The position numbers and the translations under genes were made by a program. This document shows positions 34,054 to 41,842 of a DNA stretch of 48,566 nt, in pieces (positions within the stretch are counted from its first letter, which is position 1; each line of letters begins with the position of its first letter). Source of the stretch: Myxococcota bacterium. Its GTDB lineage: Bacteria; Myxococcota_A; UBA9160; UBA4427. The notes beneath the pieces are model-generated. The model saw only the letters and a list, made by a program, of their open reading frames with translations, did no database searches and had not been told where the DNA came from. The stretch lies in contig JASMLK010000156.1 of the NCBI GenBank assembly GCA_030748735.1, forward strand, positions 1-48,566, given 5' to 3'.

Positions 34054-35283
34054 TCAGAGCAAGAGCGACGGGTCGCGGCAGAGGTCCTTGGTGAGGTTCT
34101 TGTGGTGGGCCTCGAGGGTGCCGCCGCCGATCTCGAGCAACTTGGCGTCGCGCCACAAGCGTTCGACCACGTACTCACCCATGTAGCCATTGCCACCGAG
34201 CACCTGCATCGCCACATCGGCGGCCCGCTTGCCCACCTGTGCGGCGAAGAGCTTGGTGGCGTCGGCATCGACGCGCTGGCCCGCGGCGTCGAGACGGATC
34301 CTGCGCGCGGTGTCGTAGACGAAGCTTCGCGCCGCGCGCCATTCGGCGAAGGTCTCGGCGATGTAGCGCTGGATCTGGCCGAAGTCGCGCAGGGGACGCC
34401 CGAAGGCTTCGCGTTGGTTCGCGTAGTCGGTCATCACCTGGAGCGCGCGTTGGGCAATGCCGGTCGCCTGGGCCGCGAGGGTGAGCCGTTCGATTTCGAG
34501 GTTGCGCATCATGTGGAGCGTACCCTCGCCTTCTTCTCCAAGGCGATTCGCAGCGGGGACGCGCACGTTTTCGAACACCAACTCCGCAGTGAACGAAGCG
34601 CGCATGCCGAGCTTGTCGACCCACTTCTGCCCGAGCCGAAACCCCTCGCTGCCCTTCTCGACGAGGAACGAGCTGATCTTGCGCTCCCCCATCTGCGCGT
34701 AGACGATGAAGATGTCGCCGAGGGTGTTCTCGTCGATGCCGCCGTTGGTGATGAAGGTCTTCACGCCGTTTATCACGTAGTCGTCGCCGTCGCGCACGGC
34801 GATCGTCTTCATGCCGAGCACGTCCGTGCCGACCGAGGGCTCGGTCATGCACATGCCGCCGATCCACTCACCGCTGGCCACCCTGGGCAGGATCCGGGCG
34901 CGCTGCTCGTCGTTGCCGTTCACGTAGCAGTTCTGTGCGAACAGGATCGAGTGGGCGAGGACCGCGAGGCCGAAGCCCGGGTCGGAAGTCGACAACGCTT
35001 CGAGCACCTGCACGGCCGCCACGGCGTCGAGCCCCGACCCCCCATATTCTTCGGGTAGTGTCACGCCGAGCAGCCCGAGTTCGCCGGCCTGCTTGAAGAG
35101 GGTGTGATTGAAGCGCTCGGCGCGGTCGTACTCTGCAGCCTGGGGTTCGACTTCACGCGCGACGAACTCGCGCAACGTCTCGGCCAGCAGCGCATGTTCG
35201 GGAGTGGGCGCGAAGAGGTCCAATGCGCCCAGCGCATCGAGCGAAAGCGTTTCGGATTCGGCCTGACTCACGATGGGATCCAC
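34054..35283 (-). CDS. Acyl-CoA dehydrogenase, isovaleryl-type active site
   Basis: 409 residues, FAD enzyme that oxidises an acyl-CoA to the 2-enoyl-CoA and passes electrons to ETF. Domain order is helical N-domain, beta-domain with CMTEPSVGTDV, and C-terminal helical domain with QREAFGRP and QVLGGNGYMGEY. At the usual place of the medium-chain catalytic Glu (IYEGT) this protein has IGGGT, so that base is missing. Instead E265 in LEIERLTLAA matches the helix-G Glu254 of isovaleryl-CoA dehydrogenase. This suggests a branched acyl-CoA substrate. The start is GTG 35283 with a weak ribosome binding site. prfC follows downstream. Confidence 0.92.
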   Translation of the reverse strand: MDPIVSQAESETLSLDALGALDLFAPTPEHALLAETLREFVAREVEPQAAEYDRAERFNHTLFKQAGELGLLGVTLPEEYGGSGLDAVAAVQVLEALSTSDPGFGLAVLAHSILFAQNCYVNGNDEQRARILPRVASGEWIGGMCMTEPSVGTDVLGMKTIAVRDGDDYVINGVKTFITNGGIDENTLGDIFIVYAQMGERKISSFLVEKGSEGFRLGQKWVDKLGMRASFTAELVFENVRVPAANRLGEEGEGTLHMMRNLEIERLTLAAQATGIAQRALQVMTDYANQREAFGRPLRDFGQIQRYIAETFAEWRAARSFVYDTARRIRLDAAGQRVDADATKLFAAQVGKRAADVAMQVLGGNGYMGEYVVERLWRDAKLLEIGGGTLEAHHKNLTKDLCRDPSLLL

Positions 35284-35385
35284 CCTGTTTCGCGCGCGGC
35301 ATGCACGCGAGCGGGCGGGACAGTAGCAGGCCGTCGAAGAACCCTTGGGACGCCATCACGCCCTGAGGCACGGGGCACCTCGGGC

Positions 35386-35949
35386 CTACGCGGCGAGGCG
35401 GCCGAGCACGTACGCACCGAGACGCTCGCGTATGGCGGGCGGCGTGCCGCTGAACACCAGTCCGAGGTCGGGCACCAGTTGGTAGGCAGTTTCGGCCTCG
35501 ACCTCGACTGCGCTCTCTCCGGGCAGCTCGATCGACATCGAGAGCACGGTTCCGAGCGGGATCGCTTCGCCGGACCGCAGAAGACACCCGTTGTCCGAAA
35601 GGGAAAGCACCTCGGCCTGCCAGCTCTTGCCGCGGCGGTGACAGGTGGCGCGCAACTCCGTGTCGATGCGCGGCGTGCTGCGCGGGCGCTCCTCGAACTG
35701 TCGCTGCAGGATGCGGTAGAGGTCGTGCACCCCGGCCGGCCGCTTGACGGCGCCGATCACGCAATCGTCTTCGCACTGGATCCCGGCCCGCCCGGTCAGC
35801 AGGATGATCGGCAGCTCGCCGCGCCCGGGTCGAGCTGCCCTGCCCTGTCGAGTCGGTGCTCGTCCATGATCAGGACATCGTCGCCTCGGGGCCGCGAATT
35901 GAATCGGGCAGACGCGCGGAGCCTGTGCGCTCCCCAGCGTCGTTTTCAT
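35386..35949 (-). CDS. PilZ-domain protein with a scrambled receiver domain in front
   Basis: The 187-residue frame opens at ATG 35949 with an excellent GGGGAGGTG eight bases upstream. Residues about 92-185 are a PilZ domain, normally a cyclic-di-GMP receptor: RSTPRID provides the RxxxR-like site and SLSDNGCLL the second, slightly degenerate motif. Residues about 46-90 are the second half of a response-regulator receiver (ELPIILLTGR, AVKRP). The receiver's middle part is in another frame as RFNSRPRGDDVLIMDEHRL, and its first half is missing. So the original protein was a receiver-PilZ fusion that now carries two frameshifts and a deletion. If translated as is, only the PilZ half would fold. 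c-di-GMP binding is inferred. Confidence 0.65.
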   Translation of the reverse strand: MKTTLGSAQAPRVCPIQFAAPRRRCPDHGRAPTRQGRAARPGRGELPIILLTGRAGIQCEDDCVIGAVKRPAGVHDLYRILQRQFEERPRSTPRIDTELRATCHRRGKSWQAEVLSLSDNGCLLRSGEAIPLGTVLSMSIELPGESAVEVEAETAYQLVPDLGLVFSGTPPAIRERLGAYVLGRLAA

Positions 35950-35974
35950 ACGAAATCACCTCCCCATTCGCGCC

Positions 35975-36116
35975 AGCAGGCGGCGGAAGACCCCTTCGGT
36001 CCGATCTCTGCGTTGCGGAATCGCGGCCGTAGCTACGGCTACGCCCACGATTCCGCGCCTTGACCTCGAACCGAATGACTACGGCTGGCTCGGTCAGGGT
36101 TCTTCCGCAGCCTGCT
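35975..36116. repeat. 142-bp nested inverted-repeat element, copy 1
   Basis: Outer arms 35975-35993 and 36097-36116 pair with one mismatch and one bulge. Second arms 35995-36004 and 36066-36075 match 9 of 10. Inner arms GCGGAATCG (36015-36023) and CGATTCCGC (36048-36056) are perfect and surround a core palindrome GCCGTAGCTACGGC at 36026-36039. The whole stretch can fold into one long hairpin. No transposase is present. A second copy in the opposite orientation begins the end of the window, so this is a dispersed repeat (REP- or MITE-like). Confidence 0.8.
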
Positions 36117-36121
36117 AGAAT
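36116..36121 (+). promoter_or_regulatory. -10 box of a predicted leaderless promoter
   Basis: TAGAAT ends seven bases before the GTG at 36129, and no ribosome binding site lies between. This spacing puts the transcription start at or next to the start codon. The first T is also the last base of the palindromic repeat, so the repeat supplies the promoter's upstream part. Confidence 0.45.
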
Positions 36122-36128
36122 CGCGGGC

Positions 36129-36905
36129 GTGAAGAGCAATCGTGACCTCGCCGCGTGGCTGATTTCGCAGCGCAATACGATCGAAGCCGCGATGAACGAG
36201 CGACTCGGTCCGGCGGCTCCGGGTGTGTCTTCGCCCGAAGCCGAGGCCCTGCGCCGCTTCCGCACCTACGTGTCCACCGCGCTGATGCGCGACGCCGTAG
36301 ACCCGCCCGCCCTCGACGGCCTGCGGGTCAACCAGCGCCGCACCGAGGCGCTGCTGCTCGCCTGGATCGAAACCGCGAGTGACGCCACCCCCGAGCCGGC
36401 GACGGTTCGCGAGCAACTCGCACCGCTCGCGCAGCAGTTTCGCAGCCACCTGCGTTCCACTTCGACCAGCCGCAAGAGCCGCGGCACGCCGCGGGCGAAA
36501 CGGCGCGCCGTCGTGGCGGCGATCGATCGGCTCGCCGAAGGCTTCCTCGCCATCGACACCGACACCGGCATCATCGAAGACGCCAACCCGGCCGCCGGCG
36601 CGCTGCTCGGGCTCAATCGCGACGAACTACTCGGCGTCGATGCGATGTCCTTCGTCCCCGAAGCGCAGAAGAGCGAGTTGTGGCGCGAACTCGACGCCGT
36701 CGGTGAAGGCGTCGAATCCCACGTGTTCAGCACAACCCTCGAGGACTCGCGGGGCGCCCCCCTCGACCTCGTCGTGAGTTCGACGCGCTACGCGGCGCGC
36801 AACAAGACGTTGGCGTTGCTACTGCTGCGCCCGGCAGAAGCGTTACCCGCACAGGCGCCGATCGTCACGTCGCCGCCGCCCGGGTCGCCTACCGCTTCCG
36901 CCTGA
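36129..36905 (+). CDS. PAS-domain protein
   Basis: 258 residues. GTG 36129 was chosen because upstream in-frame sequence belongs to the repeat element and a -10 box sits seven bases before it. Residues about 1-110 are helical and charged without a clear family. Residues about 130-240 form a PAS domain: RRAVVAAIDRLAEGFLAID, IIEDANPAAGALLGLNRDEL, LVVSSTRYAARNKTLALLLL. No kinase, GGDEF or DNA-binding domain follows; the tail is Pro/Ala-rich. Probably a sensor that works with a separate partner, such as the damaged receiver proteins nearby, but the link is only positional. Confidence 0.75.
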   Translation: MKSNRDLAAWLISQRNTIEAAMNERLGPAAPGVSSPEAEALRRFRTYVSTALMRDAVDPPALDGLRVNQRRTEALLLAWIETASDATPEPATVREQLAPLAQQFRSHLRSTSTSRKSRGTPRAKRRAVVAAIDRLAEGFLAIDTDTGIIEDANPAAGALLGLNRDELLGVDAMSFVPEAQKSELWRELDAVGEGVESHVFSTTLEDSRGAPLDLVVSSTRYAARNKTLALLLLRPAEALPAQAPIVTSPPPGSPTASA

Positions 36906-36990
36906 GTCGGAGCGTTCCAAACGCCACGAGCGAGGCAAAGGGCTGCCGCTATCTTGCAGCGCCATTCACCAGGCATCAGGGAGCGCTGCG

Positions 36991-37410
36991 ATGAAGTACC
37001 TGCACACGATGGTCCGCGTCACCAACCTCGACGAATCCCTTCGCTTCTACGTCGATCATCTTGGCCTCGCGCAGAACAACCGGGTCGACGTGGAGGCTGG
37101 ACGCTTCACCCTGGTCTTTCTATCCGCACCGGGAGACGAAGCGGCCCAGGTGGAGCTCACCTACAACTGGGATTCCGAAACCTATTCTGGGGGCCGCAAC
37201 TTCGGGCACCTCGCGTATCAAGTGGAAGACATCTATGCGACCTGCCAGCGCCTGATGGATGCCGGTGTCACGATCAACCGCCCCCCGCGCGACGGTCACA
37301 TGGCATTCGTTCGTTCGCCCGATGGGATCTCGATCGAATTGCTGCAGGAAGGCGGGGCGCTCCCCCCGACCGAACCGTGGCAGTCCATGCCCAACGTCGG
37401 GGAGTGGTAG
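36991..37410 (+). CDS. gloA: Lactoylglutathione lyase (glyoxalase I)
   Basis: Converts the hemithioacetal of methylglyoxal and glutathione to S-lactoylglutathione for detoxification. The 139 residues have all four metal ligands at H5, E55, H73 and E116, matching the H5/E56/H74/E122 set of the E. coli enzyme. The opening YLHTMVRVTNLDESLRFY and VELTYNW are typical of GloA. The protein is slightly longer than the E. coli one (135). ATG 36991 follows GGGAG; TATCTT at 36950-36955 may be its -10 box. It is convergent with the SnoaL-like gene. Confidence 0.92.
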   Translation: MKYLHTMVRVTNLDESLRFYVDHLGLAQNNRVDVEAGRFTLVFLSAPGDEAAQVELTYNWDSETYSGGRNFGHLAYQVEDIYATCQRLMDAGVTINRPPRDGHMAFVRSPDGISIELLQEGGALPPTEPWQSMPNVGEW

Positions 37411-37419
37411 CCGTCCCGG

Positions 37420-37950
37420 CTACAGCGGGCCGCGACTCGAAGGCAGCAGACATTCGCGCACGATCTTTCCGTTCTCCCATTGGGCAACGGCCACCTGGTC
37501 GACGTGCAATCGTTCTTCACTTCGCGCGCAGAATTCGAGCGTGCATTCGATGAAGGACGTGTCGCCGTTCACCCCGACACCGCGCACTTCGAAGCCGCAC
37601 CACTCGGCGTCGACGTGGCGCCGCAAGAAGCCCCGCGCTGCCGGTATCTCGAAGCCGAACATCGGAGCCAGCGCGCCGCGGCCGAGCGCGACATCGCTCG
37701 CGTAGAAGGTAGTCACAGCGTCGAAGATGCGCCCCGCTTCGACGGCCTCGATCAACGCCGCCACCCGAGCCGCCACGACGCGGGCGACCTCATGGCGAGT
37801 CGCACTCGACACCATCAGCGGGTCACCCGAGGGCGGGAGCGGGAGTTCGGTGGCGCCATCTCTGGAGACGACGAGTTCGAGGTGCGGTTCGCTACCCGCG
37901 AGCGCTCGGGGACGCTCGGAGCGGGCTGGGCGGATCTTTCGGTCGGCCAT
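37420..37950 (-). CDS. NTF2/SnoaL-like domain protein
   Basis: 176 residues from ATG 37950, which has GGGGAGAG nine bases upstream. After a disordered, Arg- and Pro-rich N-terminal stretch (1-45), residues about 50-170 fit the cone-shaped NTF2-like/SnoaL fold: ALIEAVEAGRIFDAVTTFYA, FLRRHVDAEWCGFEVRGVGV, TSFIECTLEFCARSEERLHV and VAQWENGKIVRECLL. The pattern EWCGFEV/GNGDTSFIE with the terminal WENGKI strand is common in this superfamily, which includes small isomerases, cyclases and many proteins of unknown role. No catalytic set can be named. Confidence 0.75.
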   Translation of the reverse strand: MADRKIRPARSERPRALAGSEPHLELVVSRDGATELPLPPSGDPLMVSSATRHEVARVVAARVAALIEAVEAGRIFDAVTTFYASDVALGRGALAPMFGFEIPAARGFLRRHVDAEWCGFEVRGVGVNGDTSFIECTLEFCARSEERLHVDQVAVAQWENGKIVRECLLPSSRGPL

Positions 37951-38259
37951 CGAAAATCTCTCCCCTTCGGTCGGGATCGGGTCGCGGGCGCGCGTCGATT
38001 GCAGACCCGGGTTCGATCCACCGCACGAGGTGGACTCGACCCCCGCGAGCCCACCCCTTTCCGGTGCCACCTCCCCCGGTTCCAATACCGCTACAGATGC
38101 ACTGCGGGCGTCTGCGGTTCCCTCCTCGTAGGCGTGCTCTGCGATTGCTTCCCATTTATGCTTGCCCGCCCCGCAGCCCCCTTCGGAACCCATCGCGGGA
38201 TGTGCAAGCCGGGGCCCTATCTGCCCTCGACCACACGCCTCGCGAAACAGGAGAATCCC
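37951..38259. other. Divergent intergenic region
   Basis: About 309 bases between the SnoaL-like gene and the YqeY-like gene. Open frames cross it on both strands but lack consistent third-position bias or recognisable protein sequence. I see no repeat, RNA gene or strong hairpin here. Confidence 0.45.
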
Positions 38260-38709
38260 ATGTCGATCGTCGAAGAAGTGAGCAGGCAGATGAAGGACGC
38301 CATGAAGGCGAAAGACAAGAACCGTCTTGCGGCACTGCGCGGCATGCGGAGCGCGCTGCTCAACGAGATGAAGAAGGACAACTCGGACGATCTGCCGGAC
38401 GAAACCTCGATCACCATCCTGCGCCGCCTGGAAAAGCAACGCGGGGAGAGCATCGAAGCGTTCGACAAGGCGGGGCGCACCGAACAGGCCGACGCCGAGC
38501 GCGGCGAACTGGCCGTGATCCGCGAATTCCTGCCTCAACTCGCCGATGAAGCCGCGACACGCAAGATCGTCGAAGCCGCCATTGCGAGCAGTGGTGCGTC
38601 GTCGAAGAAGGAACTCGGCAAGGTGATGGGTGCGGTCATGAAAGACCACAAGGGCGAGGTCGACGGCAACCTGGTGCGTCAACTCGCAAGCGAGATGCTG
38701 GAAAGCTGA
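38260..38709 (+). CDS. GatB/YqeY domain protein
   Basis: 149 residues. The stand-alone YqeY domain is homologous to the tRNA-contacting tail of GatB amidotransferase, but its role in bacteria is not settled. Hallmarks are SRQMKDAMKAKDKNRLAALR, GESIEAFDKAGRTEQADAER, ELAVIREFLPQ, and the end KKELGKVMGAVMKDHKGEVD with GNLVRQLASEML. ATG 38260 has AGGAGA six bases upstream; longer upstream frames are not supported. Full length is normal for the family. Confidence 0.93.
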   Translation: MSIVEEVSRQMKDAMKAKDKNRLAALRGMRSALLNEMKKDNSDDLPDETSITILRRLEKQRGESIEAFDKAGRTEQADAERGELAVIREFLPQLADEAATRKIVEAAIASSGASSKKELGKVMGAVMKDHKGEVDGNLVRQLASEMLES

Positions 38710-38919
38710 TGCCCCCGCTCGGCCCTACTGGGAGAAGAACCGACCGGGGGCGGCCAACACCTTGCTGACGGATCGAGAATAACGGCGACGACGCGTGGGG
38801 TTCAAGCGAATTCGCAGGGCGTCTGGGATTGCCCCGATCCCGGCACAGGCCGACCCGCAAGTCGTACGCAGCAGTTCGGTGCAACCCACCTCCGTCGCGT
38901 GACTTTCGAGCACTCGCTT
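38710..38919. other. Intergenic region between convergent genes
   Basis: 210 bases. A 62-codon minus-strand frame (38725-38913) with only moderate third-position bias and no recognisable sequence crosses it. No terminator with a T-run is seen. Confidence 0.4.
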
Positions 38920-39249
38920 TCAGTGCGCGTAGCGGCGCAACCCACAGCGCACGCAGCGGTCGCGTTGCCAGATTTCCTGGAACCCCTGGGAGTTCTCGAC
39001 GTAGCGCCCTCCGCAGCGGGGACAGGTCGCCAGTGCGACAGCTAGACGCAACAAACCGGAAAACACGGCACCGGCCAAGGTTACTCCGAAGGCCGCACTC
39101 CCATGCCCCAGCGAAACCAGGACCAGAACGAGCGGAAACCACACGACCGCGCCCCAACCCGAGACCTGCCGAAGCAGGTGTACCCGCGCGAGCGCACGAC
39201 GCTCGGCTTCGTCGCGCGGGAGCGCTGCTTCGCCAGCGTCCAGGCTCAT
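38920..39249 (-). CDS. Small membrane protein with a zinc ribbon
   Basis: 109 residues. Two hydrophobic segments (about 31-48, GAVVWFPLVLVLVSLGHG, and 52-73) suggest a membrane hairpin. The C-terminal tail carries CPRCGGRY and CVRCGLRR, a four-cysteine zinc ribbon facing the cytoplasm or periplasm. The start overlaps the helicase stop by four bases (ATGA), so it is translated in coupling with that gene. No named family; a membrane-linked zinc ribbon of unknown role. Confidence 0.75.
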   Translation of the reverse strand: MSLDAGEAALPRDEAERRALARVHLLRQVSGWGAVVWFPLVLVLVSLGHGSAAFGVTLAGAVFSGLLRLAVALATCPRCGGRYVENSQGFQEIWQRDRCVRCGLRRYAH

Positions 39250-41384
39250 GCAAAACGCGCGCGGGCGCGCGCACCGACGTCGATGGTCTTCGTCACGCGA
39301 TCGCGGGCACCAGTGCGAGGCGAGTCGGACGGCACGGCCGGGCCCCAGGCCACCCGTTCGAAGCGATCGACGATCTCATCGGGCACGAAGCGACTACGCG
39401 GCGCAAACATGTGGGTATCTCCGTGGCGAGGCTGCTGTCGCTTGTAGAAGCGCAGGGGGTGGATCACATGCAGATGGTCACGCGCGCGCGTCATCGCCAC
39501 GTACATGAGGCGCCGTTCCTCTTCGATCTGTTCGGGTGTTCCCGTCGCCATGTCGGAAGGGATGCAGCCGTCGGCCGCGTTCAACACGAAGACGGCATCC
39601 CATTCCTGTCCCTTTGCGGAATGGATCGTCGAGAGGATGAGATAATCCTCGTCGAGATGCGGTGGACCGGCGAGGTCCCCCGTCGCCGACGGCGGGTCGA
39701 GGGTGAGTTCACTCAAGAATCGTTCGCGAGAAGGAAACGAAGCCGAGATCTGCTCGAGTTGTTCGAGGTCGCCTGCGCGTACGTGCGCCGCGTCGTAGCT
39801 ACGTTCGAGATGGGGCGCGTACCAGCGCCGCACCATGCCGAGTTGCGCAGACCAGTCGGTCCCCGCGTCGTGCAGGTCGACCATCAGGCGACACAGCTCC
39901 GGCCAGTCGCTGCGCGCCGCAGCCGGCACGCGCACGGCACCCAGTGCAGCGAAGTCGAAACCCGCCTGGCGATGCGCCTCGAAGACCCGGCCCGCATGTC
40001 CGGGCCCGATGCCCGGTAGCAACTGCACCAGGCGGAAGGCCGCCAACGCGTCGCTCGGGTTCTCGGCCCAGCGCAAGGCGCACATCACATCCTTCACATG
40101 CGTCGATTCGAGGAATTTGAGGCCGCCGAACTTCACGAAGGGGATGTTGCGACGCCCGAGCTCCACTTCGAGGGCGTCGCTGTGGTGGGCGGTGCGCATC
40201 AACACGGCCTGGCGCTGCAGCGCGATCCCCGCCTCGCGGTGGGCCAGGATGTGTTCGACCACGTATTCCACCTGGGCGCTCTCGTCTTCGACGGTGACGA
40301 GCCACGGCTTCTCTTCCGAGCGCCTCGCGGAGAAGAGATTCTTCGTGAAGCGCTCCTTCGCGCCTTCGATCACCGCGTTGCAGGCGTCGAGGATCGGCTG
40401 GGTCGAGCGGTAGTTCTGTTCGAGGGTGAGCACCGCCGCCGGCGGCTCGAAGCAACGCGGAAAGTCGAGGATGTTGCGCACGTCGGCGGCGCGAAAGCTG
40501 TAGATCGACTGCGCGTCGTCGCCCACGACGGTGATCCCCGAACCGTCCGGGCGCAGGCGCAAGAGGATCTGCGCCTGCAGGGCGTTGGTGTCCTGGTATT
40601 CGTCCACCAACACGTGGTCGAAGCGCGCCGCCACGCTCTCGGCCAGCGCGGGTTCTTCCATCAGGTACGACCAGTAGAGAAGCAGGTCGTCGTAGTCGAG
40701 CACGTTGTGCTGTTGCTTCGCTTCGACGTAGGCGGAGAACAAGCGCCGCAAGTCATCGGCGTGGTCTTCGCACCAGGGAAAGGCGCGTTCGATCGCAGCT
40801 TCGATCGAACACTGGGCGTTCACCGCATGGGAGTAGATCGAAAGACAGGTGTTCTTCTTCGGGAAGCGCTGCGACTTCTTCGCCAAGCCGAGGTCGCTGC
40901 GCTGCAGGTTGAGCAGGTCAGCCGAGTCGGAACGGTCGAGCAGGGTGAAGGCCGGGTCGAGGGAAAGCGAATGGGCGTGCATGCGCAGCAGCCGGTTCGC
41001 CACGGCGTGGAAGGTCCCGGACCACTGCAGGTTGCCGGTGCGCCCGTTCGCACCGCCGCCCGCGCGCGCCACGACCTTGGCCTGGGCTTCGCAGATGCGA
41101 CGCGCACGGCGCGTCATCTCGGTCGCCGCCCGGCGCGTGAAGGTGAGCAGCAGGATCCGCTGCGGGTCGAGACCCGACATCAAGAGGTGAGCGACCCGAT
41201 GCGCCAGCGTGTTCGTCTTGCCCGAACCCGCTCCGGCGATGATGAGCAGAGCACCGACTGCGTCGGCGCTGGCCGCACCGCCCTCGTCCGGCGACTCGGC
41301 TGGGCCGGCGTAGCAGGCCGCTTCGCGCTGCTTCGGGTTCAGGGTTTCGAAACCGGGCGCAGCGCCCTCGATCGCGACAGACAT
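39246..41384 (-). CDS. UvrD/Rep/PcrA-type superfamily 1A DNA helicase
   Basis: 712 residues, a 3'-to-5' ATP-dependent helicase. Motifs in order: Q-motif region LNPKQREA, Walker A AGAGSGKT (50-57), Ia LLTFTRRAATEM, II VLVDEYQDTN, III GDDAQSIYSFR, IV LEQNYRSTQPIL, V ILSTIHSAKGQEW and VI YVAMTRARDHLHV. An extra stretch rich in Pro/Glu/Asp/Ala (30-42) sits before Walker A. Overall similarity is to UvrD-like repair helicases rather than RecB or AddA, which are much longer. It begins a two-gene unit with the zinc-ribbon membrane protein. The precise paralogue (UvrD, Rep or PcrA) cannot be set by eye. Confidence 0.93.
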   Translation of the reverse strand: MSVAIEGAAPGFETLNPKQREAACYAGPAESPDEGGAASADAVGALLIIAGAGSGKTNTLAHRVAHLLMSGLDPQRILLLTFTRRAATEMTRRARRICEAQAKVVARAGGGANGRTGNLQWSGTFHAVANRLLRMHAHSLSLDPAFTLLDRSDSADLLNLQRSDLGLAKKSQRFPKKNTCLSIYSHAVNAQCSIEAAIERAFPWCEDHADDLRRLFSAYVEAKQQHNVLDYDDLLLYWSYLMEEPALAESVAARFDHVLVDEYQDTNALQAQILLRLRPDGSGITVVGDDAQSIYSFRAADVRNILDFPRCFEPPAAVLTLEQNYRSTQPILDACNAVIEGAKERFTKNLFSARRSEEKPWLVTVEDESAQVEYVVEHILAHREAGIALQRQAVLMRTAHHSDALEVELGRRNIPFVKFGGLKFLESTHVKDVMCALRWAENPSDALAAFRLVQLLPGIGPGHAGRVFEAHRQAGFDFAALGAVRVPAAARSDWPELCRLMVDLHDAGTDWSAQLGMVRRWYAPHLERSYDAAHVRAGDLEQLEQISASFPSRERFLSELTLDPPSATGDLAGPPHLDEDYLILSTIHSAKGQEWDAVFVLNAADGCIPSDMATGTPEQIEEERRLMYVAMTRARDHLHVIHPLRFYKRQQPRHGDTHMFAPRSRFVPDEIVDRFERVAWGPAVPSDSPRTGARDRVTKTIDVGARARARFA

Positions 41385-41476
41385 GGGGTGACCTCAGGGG
41401 GGCCCGCCATCGATAGCGAAAAAAAAGCGAAAGCGCTCTCGCGAATCGGCTCGGCCGCACACACGCGCGGCTGCGA

Positions 41477-41482
41477 TAGCCT
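41477..41482 (+). promoter_or_regulatory. Putative -10 box (TAGCCT) for the YciI gene
   Basis: TAGCCT lies 55 bases before ATG 41538, in the divergent gap after the helicase start. No clear -35 box. Confidence 0.25.
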
Positions 41483-41537
41483 CCGCCGCCGTCTGGAACC
41501 ACGCCCCTTCTCGAACCACGCCCAAAGGAGCCCACCG

Positions 41538-41825
41538 ATGCCCCTCTTCATCTACCGCGGCCGCGACAGCGACCGGGGACTCGAACTGCGCAAGGAACAC
41601 CGCGAAAAGCACCTGGCCCATCTTTCCGGTCTCAACGAGGCCGGGCGCATCGAGTTCGCCGGCCCGCTGATCGACGCCGAAGGCAACCCCTGCGGCAGCG
41701 TGATCGTGCTCGAAGCACCGGACCTCGCGGCCGCGCGCGAAATCGCCGAGGGCGACCCCTATTTCACCCGCGGCATCTTCGCCGAGATCGAGGTATTCGA
41801 GACCAAGCAGGTGTTCCCGAGCTAG
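41538..41825 (+). CDS. YciI-family protein
   Basis: 95 residues with a ferredoxin-like fold. Typical blocks are FIYRGRDSDRGLELRKEHRE, KHLAHLSGLNEAGRIEFAGP and FTRGIFAEIEVFETKQV. The conserved histidine pair H22/H25 region and the late Asp-Pro-Tyr-Phe (EGDPYFTRG) match the possible active site of YciI proteins, which resemble muconolactone isomerase-like dehydrochlorinases. ATG 41538 follows AAAGGAG. Substrate unknown. Confidence 0.88.
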   Translation: MPLFIYRGRDSDRGLELRKEHREKHLAHLSGLNEAGRIEFAGPLIDAEGNPCGSVIVLEAPDLAAAREIAEGDPYFTRGIFAEIEVFETKQVFPS

Positions 41826-41842
41826 CCCGTCGAAGGCCCGGC

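Noticed and set aside
38725..38913. 62-codon minus-strand frame starting GTG
   Set aside because: Third-position bias is only moderate, no ribosome site is seen and no family is recognised. Not enough to call a gene.
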